From: a virus
DNA: 36,771 nucleotides
IMG/VR virus record: IMGVR_UViG_3300012944_000020
Span: 1 to 36,771 of that record
Strand: one strand, 5' to 3'
This document shows, piece by piece, positions 29,909 to 36,579 of this stretch. The position numbers were made by a program, and so were the translations under genes. The notes under the pieces are model-generated. The model was not told where the DNA came from, made no database searches, and worked only from the letters and a program-made list of their open reading frames with translations. Position 1 is the stretch's first letter; the number at the start of each line of letters is the position of its first letter.

Positions 29909-30210
29909 TGACGGATTCAGAGATTATGCTCGATGCCAGGATTTTCGCGCAAGCGCGTCTGATGGCGACCGATGAGGAGTTGTGTAAGGCGTGCAGCGTC
30001 ACGCCCGCGGAGATCGAAGATTACCGCGGCACTATCGAGCAGGCGCGGACCGAGGCGCTTGTCTCGGTTCGCTTTGAGCGGGCCCGCCGGCATGGTACGG
30101 CGATAAGTCGCAAACTACGGTATGGGCTGTCGGAGGGGATCAGGATAGCGGTCAGCATCCGACACAGAAACCCGTCGAGTTGTTCGCTGTGCCGATTCGC
30201 AACCACTTGA
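29905..30210 (+). pseudogene. Truncated helix-turn-helix protein, small-terminase-like
   Basis: The first 60 residues (DARIFAQARLMATDEELCKA, SVTPAEIEDYRGTIEQARTE, then LVSVRFERARRHGT) resemble the N-terminal DNA-binding half of phage small terminase-type proteins, which normally continue with an IWLxKxxLG motif. Here that continuation is absent. After codon about 63 the frame runs over sequence that codes in another frame for a methyltransferase C-terminus, and it ends at 30210 with random-looking residues. This points to a deletion that joined two genes near 30090. It could still give a truncated DNA-binding protein. Confidence 0.55.
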
Positions 30211-30389
30211 AACCCGGTGATCTCTGCTATGAACCATTCGCCGGATCGGGTACGCAGTTTCTCGCCGCGCAACAACTCAAGCGGGTGTGCTATGGCATGG
30301 AGATTGCGCCGGAATACTGCGGAGTGATCCTTGAGCGGATGGCACAAGCCGGGATGAAACCGCAACGTGCCGAAGACTCAGCGGGTTAG
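30078..30389 (+). pseudogene. C-terminal fragment of a DNA methyltransferase
   Basis: The frame open from 30078 to the TAG at 30389 codes for the end of a methyltransferase: WYGDKSQTTVWAV, HPTQKPVELFAVPIRNHL, then the SAM-binding motif EPFAGSGTQFLAAQQL and the ending GMEIAPEYCGVILERM. The catalytic N-terminal half with the DPPY/SPPY motif is missing, with a stop codon just upstream of the conserved part. A complete methyltransferase follows at 30437, so this is probably a relic of an earlier or second enzyme. Confidence 0.75.
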
Positions 30390-30436
30390 GGATCGCGCCG
30401 CGGGCGCGGGTTGCCTCACTACGTTGTGGCACAGTT

Positions 30437-31375
30437 ATGTCAGGTCAATCTATGCGGCAATTCCGAATTATCGAAGGCGATGCTCTCCAGGCACTACGTA
30501 CATTGCCGAGTGGCGCGGTGCATTGTTGCGTTTCCTCGCCGCCATATTGGGGACTACGGGATTACGGTATTACTGGACAGATCGGCTTAGAGCACACGCC
30601 GGAAGAGTATGTTATGCGATTGGTTGCCGTGTTTAATGAGATGCGGCGCGTACTGCGGGCGGACGGCACGGTGTGGGTGAACCTCGGCGACAGTTACAAC
30701 AGTACGCCGAGCGGGGATAACACCGGCCTTGCGGCATGCAAAGAAAGGCAGGATGGTAGGCAGCGTGGCGACAATTGGCGGGCAACCTATTCCAGCGTCA
30801 AGCGGCATCGCCGCGACGTGCCGGGTCTCAAGCCCAAGGATCTCGTTGGTATCCCGTGGCGTCTCGCGTTTGCACTACAAGCGGACGGGTGGTATCTGCG
30901 ATCGGACATCATTTGGCACAAGCCGAATCCAATGCCTGAGAGTGTAACGGACCGTCCGACAAAGGCGCACGAATACATCTTTTTGTTGACGAAGAGCGAG
31001 CGGTATTGGTATGACGCGGATGCCATCGCGGAGGTGAGTCAAACAGCAGGCGAATCGAGGATCTCTTCGACGATGATGATTCGTGGCGAGACGCGCAACC
31101 GCCGCACTGTTTGGACGGTTGCCACGCAACCGTACAGCGAAGCGCATTTTGCCACGTATCCCGAAGAGTTGATTAGGCCGTGTGTGCTCGCCGGTTGTCC
31201 GCTCGGCGGCGTGGTGCTCGATCCATTTGCGGGGAGTGGAACAACGGGTGTTGTGGCGCTCGGGTTGGATCGCGAGTTTATCGGCATCGAGTTGAATCCG
31301 AAGTATGCGGATATGGCCCGCGGCCGGATCGCGGGCGATCAACCGTTGTTGAATTTGGATGCCGCTAGTATATGA
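30437..31375 (+). CDS. Site-specific DNA methyltransferase (beta class, N4-cytosine or N6-adenine)
   Basis: This 312-residue enzyme transfers a methyl group from SAM to a base in DNA. Catalytic motif SPPY is at residues 34-37 and SAM-binding motif DPFAGSGT at 261-268; this order (catalytic first) defines the beta class. Middle motifs such as GTVWVNLGDSY and SDIIWHKPNPMPES are typical of phage enzymes that protect DNA from host restriction. SPPY does not by itself decide between cytosine N4 and adenine N6. Start may be 30437 or the second ATG at 30452. No partner endonuclease is visible, so it is an orphan enzyme. Confidence 0.9.
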   Translation: MSGQSMRQFRIIEGDALQALRTLPSGAVHCCVSSPPYWGLRDYGITGQIGLEHTPEEYVMRLVAVFNEMRRVLRADGTVWVNLGDSYNSTPSGDNTGLAACKERQDGRQRGDNWRATYSSVKRHRRDVPGLKPKDLVGIPWRLAFALQADGWYLRSDIIWHKPNPMPESVTDRPTKAHEYIFLLTKSERYWYDADAIAEVSQTAGESRISSTMMIRGETRNRRTVWTVATQPYSEAHFATYPEELIRPCVLAGCPLGGVVLDPFAGSGTTGVVALGLDREFIGIELNPKYADMARGRIAGDQPLLNLDAASI

Positions 31376-31691
31376 CGCTCGATGCCCGGAGCGCCGCCTA
31401 AGGGCACTTGGGCGGTTCGTATGGTGGGGTGAGTGAGCCGCTGGTGAAACGCTTGGGGCCAGCGCCGCAAGTGGGACAACGCATGAAGGTAAGTTTATCA
31501 GGACGGGGAGCGGTAAGGGTGAACCTCGGCCGGAGTAATGGCCCGGGGTGCTAGCGCAAAAGCGCGAATGCGAACACAGAGGGGCCGCCATCGCCGGACG
31601 CGGCAAGCCGGCTGAACTGCGAGCGGGCGGCGGGCGGAGGCGGATTTTCCGCCCGCCCACTCGTTCTTTTTTTCGGGTTGCGGAGTTTCCA
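31376..31691. other. Intergenic region of about 316 nt with hairpins and a possible small ORF
   Basis: A GTG-started frame at 31429-31554 could code for 41 basic residues (SEPLVKRLGPAPQVGQRMK), but no ribosome binding site stands out and I give it low weight. A 6-bp dyad CGCTGG/CCAGCG lies near 31438. The right part contains a palindrome-family copy and a T-tract terminator at 31632-31675. The remainder shows nothing I can name. Confidence 0.4.
31632..31675 (+). terminator. GC hairpin plus T-tract, probable terminator overlapping palindrome copy 5
   Basis: GGGCGG (31632-31637) pairs with CCGCCC (31649-31654), or GGCGGA with TCCGCC as a tighter alternative at 31639-31653. An uneven T-run (GTTCTTTTTTT) ends near 31673. 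A GAGCGGGCGG arm at 31621-31630 marks it as part of the dispersed palindrome family. It would end transcripts from the methyltransferase before the virion genes. Confidence 0.6.
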
Positions 31692-32090
31692 ATGTCAGAT
31701 CACAACATCGGCAGCGGGATTTACTCGGTCAAGTACACCTTCACGCGCGAGGAGTTGCGCGAACTCGGGCTACGCCTGGCGGACAAGGCGCGCTCTATCG
31801 CCAACACGCGCACGGCGAAGCTGGCCGCCATTGCCGAGTTTTCGAGTCAGATCAAGACTCTCGAAAAGGACGCCTACGAGCTGGTGGATAAACTCAACTC
31901 GCTTTCTGAACACCGCGACATGGAATGCGCCATTCACTACCACACGCCGAAACACGGTTTCAAAACCGTGATCCGTCCGGATACCGGCGAAACGGTGCGA
32001 GATTCGGAGCCAATGAGCGAGGCCGAAATGCAATCGAGTTTTGTGTTTGTGGATGCGCCGCCTAAGGGCAAGAAAGACAAACCGCAATGA
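31692..32090 (+). CDS. Conserved small phage protein, helical N-terminus
   Basis: This 132-residue protein starts at ATG 31692. Residues 1-75 are helical (TFTREELRELGLRLADKARS, then FSSQIKTLEKDAYELVDKLN); the second half has short strands (CAIHYHTPKHGFKTVIRPDT, TGETVRD) and an acidic end. I recall proteins with this RPDTGE pattern in other phages but not a role. The last 26 nt of the gene are repeated exactly at 32767-32792, marking the left edge of an inserted module. Confidence 0.68.
   Translation: MSDHNIGSGIYSVKYTFTREELRELGLRLADKARSIANTRTAKLAAIAEFSSQIKTLEKDAYELVDKLNSLSEHRDMECAIHYHTPKHGFKTVIRPDTGETVRDSEPMSEAEMQSSFVFVDAPPKGKKDKPQ
32063..32088 (+). repeat. 26-bp direct repeat, left copy
   Basis: The 26 bases coding for the GKKDKPQ ending recur exactly at 32767-32792, about 704 bp away. 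The two copies bracket the zinc-finger gene, so the segment between them looks like an insertion formed by duplication, or the relic of a recombination event. Confidence 0.85.
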
Positions 32091-32119
32091 CGAGTCATTT
32101 AATGGACGGTCGATGAGCG

Positions 32120-32593
32120 ATGAGGCGCGCGCGGCTATCGGATGTCGAGTTGGCCGTCGGCTTAGTAGTCGAGATCCGCGACACGGAATGGACGATACGC
32201 GAGATCCTGCTAACCGAGGGCGGGCGCTGCGTTCTGGTATGCGAACCCATGCCCGGCAACATCTGCTATTGGGAGCCGGTAATCTGGCGGTATTGGGACG
32301 GCCGCGAGGAAATCCGTCGCCGTCCGAGCGGTCAGCTCTATCGATTTCTTACCGAGCTGGATGAGGTGTATGCCGCAAGCGGTAATCTGCCAGTGGTGCC
32401 GAAAGGCGAAGTTGATCCGCCCAAGCCATGTGGCACACACGAAGTATTGCAGCGTATCATGTTGGCGCGCAGCGCAGCGGAAGGCGCAAGAGAAGATGGT
32501 GATGTGCAAGTATTGCGGCGCATTGATGCGACTCAAGAGACTCGGCAAGCGCTACTGTTCGAGGACGTGTTTCCATCGGGCGACGCAGTGTGA
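32120..32593 (+). CDS. Small protein whose 3' half is dual-coding
   Basis: This 157-codon frame has a natural-looking first half (LSDVELAVGLVVEIRDTEWT, GRCVLVCEPMPGNICYWEPV, then RRRPSGQLYRFLTELDE). From about residue 82 it overlaps the zinc-finger gene at 32361 in another frame, and the translation becomes less protein-like. The original gene may have ended near residue 90, with the longer frame remaining open by chance. Function unknown. Confidence 0.55.
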   Translation: MRRARLSDVELAVGLVVEIRDTEWTIREILLTEGGRCVLVCEPMPGNICYWEPVIWRYWDGREEIRRRPSGQLYRFLTELDEVYAASGNLPVVPKGEVDPPKPCGTHEVLQRIMLARSAAEGAREDGDVQVLRRIDATQETRQALLFEDVFPSGDAV

Positions 32594-32747
32594 TCGCGTG
32601 TGTGCCGGATGCGGCAAGCGCCAGCGGGTCCGGCTGTCGGATTATCCGCGCAGCCGTTTCTGTTCGCGCGCATGCTGGCGGCGATCGGGATCGCCGAGGA
32701 GTGGGGCCGCGATGACCAGCGCTTTCTCCCGCGATGTAAGGTCATGA
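32361..32747 (+). CDS. Triple zinc-finger protein (CxxC ... YCSxxC type)
   Basis: This 128-residue protein has three similar zinc units in order: CQWC with YCSVSC (residues about 10-34), CKYC with YCSRTC (about 49-70) and CAGC with FCSRAC (about 81-105). This TRASH/FCS-like spacing occurs in small homing-endonuclease-type and DNA-binding accessory proteins, but no nuclease residues are visible. The first 233 nt overlap the previous frame. It lies between the two copies of a 26-bp direct repeat, as if it were the cargo of an inserted module. Confidence 0.7.
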   Translation: MRCMPQAVICQWCRKAKLIRPSHVAHTKYCSVSCWRAAQRKAQEKMVMCKYCGALMRLKRLGKRYCSRTCFHRATQCDRVCAGCGKRQRVRLSDYPRSRFCSRACWRRSGSPRSGAAMTSAFSRDVRS

Positions 32748-32794
32748 TCGATAAGGTCATGATCGATAAGGGCAAGAAAGACAAACCGCAATAG
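32600..32794 (+). CDS. Doubtful small ORF with repeated C-terminus
   Basis: This 64-codon frame overlaps the zinc-finger gene for most of its length. Its end, VMIDKVMIDKGKKDKPQ, comes from a 15-bp tandem duplication followed by the 26-bp repeat shared with the gene at 31692. Only the repeated end looks genuinely protein-coding, and it is probably a relic of the duplicated gene end. I doubt that it is a separate functional gene. Confidence 0.25.
   Translation: MCRMRQAPAGPAVGLSAQPFLFARMLAAIGIAEEWGRDDQRFLPRCKVMIDKVMIDKGKKDKPQ
32741..32770 (+). repeat. 15-bp tandem repeat, two copies
   Basis: GTCATGATCGATAAG occurs twice in succession (32741-32755, 32756-32770). It abuts the right copy of the 26-bp direct repeat and encodes VMIDK twice, so it is an in-frame slippage or insertion scar. 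Confidence 0.9.
32767..32792 (+). repeat. 26-bp direct repeat, right copy
   Basis: Exact copy of 32063-32088. Both copies are followed by a similar CGAGTCA-containing stretch, so the duplicated segment may have been slightly longer at first. Confidence 0.85.
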
Positions 32795-32808
32795 GAGCGA
32801 GTCAAGCA

Positions 32809-34158
32809 ATGCCGCAATTACGCTCTGTTTTGTCAAGTATGGGATTCTACCGGAAGGCGGATGATCCGCCCGCGCCGCCCGTCATTAGCTGGCGGCCGAG
32901 CGTAAACGTCCGCTTTTCCTCGGGCTCGGGTTTGTCCTACGGTTGGCCGCAAGACTATGAAACCCTGGCAACTGCGGGCTATGCGCGCAACTCCGATGTG
33001 TACGCCTGTATTTCGCTGATCGCGCAAACCGGGAAAGCGGTCAAATGGGACACGGCGACGGGCTCTCAATCGCTCGCATCCATCGATGTGATTAACCGCT
33101 CGGGCGGGCCGAGTCTGATTGAGGGGTGGCTTTCCTACCTCTTGCTGGCCGGTAACAGCTACATGCAGGTTGGGCGCGTCAATGACGGGCGGCCGTACGA
33201 TGTTTACCTGGCATCGCCCGCGGGCGTGAAGGCGATACCGGATCTTGGGGCCACGCGGCCGGGCACGATTTCGTCATGGACCGTCCGCAACGCCCGCGGC
33301 GTGCCGATGCCATATCCCTATGATGACGTGGTACAGAGCAAGCTTTTTAATCCGCTCGATCCGATCTATGGCATGGCTCCAATGGAAGCGGCCTACATGC
33401 GTGTTGAGGCCGAGAACGAAGGCGCGGCCTTGATGCGGCAATTGCTCGCCAACGGCTATTCGCCGGGTTGGATCGAAGCGCGGGAAGATTCGGAATGGAC
33501 CGACGATCAGGTAGCGCAACTGAAGTTGCGGGTGCAACAAACGAGGCAGCGCGGCGAGGCGATGTTTCTCGAAAATGCACTCTGGCATGAGATGGGATTC
33601 AAGCCGGGGGAATCGGGCGTTGCCGAGCAACACATGTTGAGCAAGCGCGATATCGCGAGCGTGTTCCATGTACCCTCGCAACTGATCGGCGATGCCAACA
33701 CGCAAACCTACTCGAACAACCGCGAGGCGCGCCAGGCGCTCTATACCGAGGCCGTGTTGCCGTTGCTCGGGCAGTTCCGCGAGGATTGGAATGATTCGAT
33801 AGGCGCCGAGCTCAACTCGCCGCTTTCGTTTGACAAAGATACCTTTGACGCCATCGCCGCCGCCCGCGCCGATGCTGCGGATCGCGTTACTAAGCTTTTC
33901 CAGAGCGGCATTGTCATGCAGAACGAAGCGCGGAAGGAACTCAACTACGATGCGGTCGAAGGTGGCGACGTGTTCTATGCGCCCGCGAATATGATCCCGT
34001 TGGGCGAAGGCGCGCCAGCGCCGCCGCCCGCGCCAGTGCCGCCTAAGACTCTGGCCGAGCTCGCCGAGGCTAACACCGTGGTTGCGAAGTGGAGCAAGAG
34101 CGCGGCGGTTGAAATTCAGCTTGCGATAGAAGGGCCTCAAAATGGCACAGAAGTTTAA
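32809..34158 (+). CDS. Portal protein, HK97 family
   Basis: This 449-residue protein forms the twelve-subunit ring through which DNA enters the head. Family motifs are clear: ARNSDVYACISLIAQTGKAV near residue 58, LLLAGNSYMQVGR near 110, a clip-region YPYDDVVQSKLFNPLDPIYG near 168, MLSKRDIASVFHVPSQLIGD near 280 and the C-terminal AARADAADRVTKLFQSGI. A Pro-rich linker precedes a helical end. It is followed by two small genes, the Mu F-like protein, protease and capsid, the usual head-gene order. Confidence 0.93.
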   Translation: MPQLRSVLSSMGFYRKADDPPAPPVISWRPSVNVRFSSGSGLSYGWPQDYETLATAGYARNSDVYACISLIAQTGKAVKWDTATGSQSLASIDVINRSGGPSLIEGWLSYLLLAGNSYMQVGRVNDGRPYDVYLASPAGVKAIPDLGATRPGTISSWTVRNARGVPMPYPYDDVVQSKLFNPLDPIYGMAPMEAAYMRVEAENEGAALMRQLLANGYSPGWIEAREDSEWTDDQVAQLKLRVQQTRQRGEAMFLENALWHEMGFKPGESGVAEQHMLSKRDIASVFHVPSQLIGDANTQTYSNNREARQALYTEAVLPLLGQFREDWNDSIGAELNSPLSFDKDTFDAIAAARADAADRVTKLFQSGIVMQNEARKELNYDAVEGGDVFYAPANMIPLGEGAPAPPPAPVPPKTLAELAEANTVVAKWSKSAAVEIQLAIEGPQNGTEV

Positions 34159-34387
34159 ATTATCAACCGCGGATCAGTTGATCGAACGGCTGAATGAGGC
34201 CGGTATATTGCCCAACAACTGCCGGCGTTTCATTATCGATGCGGAGGTTGGCGAGGTTCCTATGATGTGGTTCGAGTGCTATGGCGATGAACGATTACTC
34301 GTGGCGCTCGCTGATGCGAAATTGATTGCTACTGAGGCTAAAGAGAGCCGGGGCGAGCGGGCGGAATCGCCGCCGCCCGCCCGCTGA
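34142..34387 (+). CDS. Small protein ending in a palindromic element
   Basis: This 81-residue protein overlaps the end of the portal gene. Residues 1-65 form a compact unit (FKLSTADQLIERLNEAGILP, EVPMMWFECYGDERLLVALA). The last 12 residues (GERAESPPPAR and stop) are encoded by a palindrome-family copy and share GERAESPP with the peptide encoded at 11476. Function unknown. Confidence 0.62.
   Translation: MAQKFKLSTADQLIERLNEAGILPNNCRRFIIDAEVGEVPMMWFECYGDERLLVALADAKLIATEAKESRGERAESPPPAR
34356..34385. repeat. GAGCGGGCGG-type palindrome, copy 6
   Basis: AGCGGGCGG (34356-34364) pairs with CCGCCCGCT (34377-34385) around a 12-nt centre. It includes the codons just before the stop of the small gene and is read as ERAESPPPAR. 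Confidence 0.8.
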
Positions 34388-34397
34388 GGGCTTTGTT

Positions 34398-34730
34398 ATG
34401 GCGCGGAAAGTTGAAGAGTTGCGCGTGTTTACGCGGGTGCGGATCTCGGCCGACGGAATACCGGGGTGCATCGGGCGCATCGAAGATATCCGACCGATTG
34501 CCGAGTTGCCGGATGCGGATGAAATGCGGGCCGAGCTGCCGCGGTCGATCCTGACCGAATGGGGCGTGTCGCGTGTCGCCATGATTTCGTACTACATGTT
34601 CCCGGATAACCAAGTGATGTTCGCAGCGCTGGAAGTCGAGGGCCAGTGGTACGACTTGCAACGGAAGGAACTCACGCTTGAGGTAGTGGGGCAACGGTTG
34701 AAAGCTACGCTCGAAACGGTGGGGCAATGA
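34398..34730 (+). CDS. Small unrecognised head-region protein
   Basis: This 110-residue protein starts at ATG 34398, 10 nt after the previous stop; an in-frame extension upstream is the opposite side of the palindrome and is rejected. It contains a beta-rich start (VEELRVFTRVRISADGIPGC), an acidic helix, and strands around MISYYMFPDNQVMFAALEVE. It lies between portal and Mu F-like genes. Function unknown. Confidence 0.62.
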   Translation: MARKVEELRVFTRVRISADGIPGCIGRIEDIRPIAELPDADEMRAELPRSILTEWGVSRVAMISYYMFPDNQVMFAALEVEGQWYDLQRKELTLEVVGQRLKATLETVGQ

Positions 34731-34755
34731 GGCGCGGGCGGGCGGGCGGAAGTTT

Positions 34756-34780
34756 GAGCGGGCCGTATCGTCGCCCGCTC
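34756..34780. repeat. GAGCGGG-type palindrome, copy 7
   Basis: GAGCGGGC (34756-34763) pairs exactly with GCCCGCTC (34773-34780) around 9 nt. It lies in the gap between a rightward gene and the end of the antisense moron, where it could act as a terminator hairpin. Translated in the family phase it gives ERAVSSPAR. Confidence 0.8.
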
Positions 34781-34832
34781 GTGCCGGTTGCGAAGCCGGA
34801 ACGCTCCGCATAAGTGGAGTCTTACAGGGAGA

Positions 34833-35039
34833 TTAGGTAATGCCGAGTTTTTCCTTTACGCGGGCCATATCGAGCGCATAGCCCACTAGAAGTTGCTCGA
34901 TGTGATCCAGCTTGTTTTCCACACGGTCAATACGCTTACTCATGTCGTTAAAACGCTGGCTGTTGATCAATAGTGCAACGATGGCAACGAGCGTTGTAGA
35001 ACTCGCGCTGATAATTGCAACGGTTACGTTTGAATCCAA
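34833..35039 (-). CDS. Antisense moron: small membrane-anchored coiled-coil protein, TTG start
   Basis: This 68-residue leftward protein lies among rightward head genes. After the start (read as MDSNVTVAII) it has one membrane segment (VTVAIISASSTTLVAIVALL) and a coiled coil (FNDMSKRIDRVENKLDHIEQ) ending with VKEKLGIT. TTG 35039 is chosen because GGAG lies 6 nt upstream; the longer frame to GTG 35072 has no such signal. An extended -10 (TGGTAAAAT) lies upstream. It parallels the gene at 5136 in layout and orientation. Function unknown; superinfection exclusion is a guess. Confidence 0.72.
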   Translation of the reverse strand: MDSNVTVAIISASSTTLVAIVALLINSQRFNDMSKRIDRVENKLDHIEQLLVGYALDMARVKEKLGIT

Positions 35040-35078
35040 GGTTTCTCCAGTGATCGGATAGCGTCCGCTCACTCTTCT

Positions 35079-35087
35079 ATTTTACCA
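35079..35087 (-). promoter_or_regulatory. Extended -10 promoter for the antisense moron
   Basis: On the minus strand the sequence reads TGGTAAAAT, an extended -10 with 5 of 6 hexamer matches. Predicted transcription start near 35072 leaves a leader of about 33 nt containing the GGAG ribosome binding site of the gene at 35039. Confidence 0.55.
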
Positions 35088-35103
35088 GTTCCGGCATTTC
35101 TCT

Positions 35104-35865
35104 ATGATCGCTAACCCTGTGAAATCACGCCGCGTATGGTGGTCTTTCGATGCCGCCATCCATCAAGATATCACCACGTTTTCGGCCGTGGCGCGGCGGC
35201 GGTTGCGCGGCGAGGGCGCGGCCGCGGCGCTCGGGTACGCCGCGCACGGGCGGCCGGGCGCGCTCGATGCCGTCACAGACAAGGCATGGGTGGACTATCT
35301 CACGAGGGTTTGGATGAATACTGTTGAGACGGCGGGCTCGCACACGGCCGTTGTGCTCGGCCTGGGGCCTCAAGGCGGGCTCTTTCAATCCGCGGCGGCC
35401 GGTTACCTCAAGCGCAATGCCCGCGGGCGCGGCCAAATGATCGCCGACACTTCGCGTAAGGGAATCGCGAATGCCATCGATGCCGGCGAGCGATTCGGAG
35501 ACACCATCGAGCGCATGAAGCGGCGCATTGTGACGGCGGTAGAAAATGCGTCCGGCTGGCGCTCTGCAACGATTGGCTCCACTGAGGGGCATGCCGCGGC
35601 CGGGCTCGGCACTTTTACGGCTGCATGCCAGGCGCGCGGCCTGGTGAAGATTTGGGTAGGGCCTCGAGCCGAGCGCGTGACGTGCGATCAGCACAAGATG
35701 GTCCGCGGGCAACGCCGGCCGATCCGCGATCCGTTTGCAGTTCGGAACGATTACGACGATGCCGGCATTGCGGATCGCATGCAGTATCCCGGTGACGGGG
35801 AGCTCGGCGCGCAACCGGCGAACGTCATCAATTGCCGGTGCTACCTCGATTTTGAAAGGGCATGA
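35104..35865 (+). CDS. Head morphogenesis protein, Mu F / SPP1 gp7-like
   Basis: This 253-residue protein belongs to the minor head proteins that join portal to capsid and may travel with the DNA. The N-terminal two thirds is helical (TRVWMNTVETAGSHTAVVLG, ADTSRKGIANAIDAGERFGD). The C-terminal domain has the family signature, with ERVTCDQHKMV near residue 197, PIRDPF, and a final ANVINCRCYLDF. Position between portal and protease fits the usual order. An ATG at 35104 opens the frame; no strong ribosome binding site is visible, so the start may be slightly later. Confidence 0.88.
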   Translation: MIANPVKSRRVWWSFDAAIHQDITTFSAVARRRLRGEGAAAALGYAAHGRPGALDAVTDKAWVDYLTRVWMNTVETAGSHTAVVLGLGPQGGLFQSAAAGYLKRNARGRGQMIADTSRKGIANAIDAGERFGDTIERMKRRIVTAVENASGWRSATIGSTEGHAAAGLGTFTAACQARGLVKIWVGPRAERVTCDQHKMVRGQRRPIRDPFAVRNDYDDAGIADRMQYPGDGELGAQPANVINCRCYLDFERA

Positions 35866-35880
35866 AGGGAGAAGCGGACC

Positions 35881-36579
35881 ATGCAAAAGCAATACACCAG
35901 CTTTTACGAGTTTGAAGTGAAGGCCGGCGTTTCCGATACGGGCGTTTTCGAGGGTTATGCCTCGACGTTCAACAACGTGGATTTACAGGGCGACGTGGTA
36001 CAGCCTGGCGCATTCACGGCAACGCTCGCCAAATCGGGCGGCGTGGTTCCGATCCTGATGGCGCATAACTCGGGGCGGCCAGTGGGCTATGGGATCGACG
36101 CGGCCGAGGACACCAAAGGGCTATGGGTCAAGGGGCAATTCACGGTAGGCGCGGACGATGGCCGCAACGCCTACGAAACGGTAAAGCATGCCGCCGAAGT
36201 GGGCCATAAATTCGGCCTCTCCATTGGCTATCGCGTGCCGGACAAGGGTTCCGAATGGGACGAAACAACCAACGTCCGCAAGCTGAAAAAGATCGATCTT
36301 TTGGAATATTCGCTCGCCGCGGTGCCGGCGAATCCGCGAGCGCGGGTTACCGGCGTCAAGAGCGATAGCGAGTGGAGTATTCGCGAGTTTGAGAAACACC
36401 TACGGGATGTAGGGTTCTCGGTCAGTGCGGCGCGCACCATTGCGAGCCGCGGGTTTAGCGCGCTTGATCCGCGGGATGCGGACAATGCGTCCGAGCGCGT
36501 GACCGATGGCCTGATGGCCGAGGTGCGCAAGGCCGCGTTTCTCATGGAATTAAAGAAAGGATTCAATTTCAATGTCTGA
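35881..36579 (+). CDS. Prohead protease, HK97 family
   Basis: This 232-residue serine protease removes the N-terminal delta domain of the capsid protein and itself during head maturation. The catalytic set is visible: His62 in LMAHNSGRPVGY, Ser114 in FGLSIGYRV and Glu142 in LLEYSLAAVPANP. Early strands (FEGYASTFNNVDLQGDVV) are typical. A GGGAGAAG ribosome binding site lies upstream, and the stop overlaps the start of the capsid gene (ATGTCTGA), so the two are coupled. The C-terminal helical tail probably anchors it inside the prohead. Confidence 0.93.
   Translation: MQKQYTSFYEFEVKAGVSDTGVFEGYASTFNNVDLQGDVVQPGAFTATLAKSGGVVPILMAHNSGRPVGYGIDAAEDTKGLWVKGQFTVGADDGRNAYETVKHAAEVGHKFGLSIGYRVPDKGSEWDETTNVRKLKKIDLLEYSLAAVPANPRARVTGVKSDSEWSIREFEKHLRDVGFSVSAARTIASRGFSALDPRDADNASERVTDGLMAEVRKAAFLMELKKGFNFNV

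Noticed and set aside
31376-31620. Search for a further ribozyme in the gap after the methyltransferase
   Set aside because: A CTGGTGA sequence occurs, but it does not match the hammerhead core and no NUH-stem arrangement can be built.
33274-34140. 288-codon leftward frame opposite the portal
   Set aside because: Shadow of a gene with clear portal motifs; composition is not protein-like.
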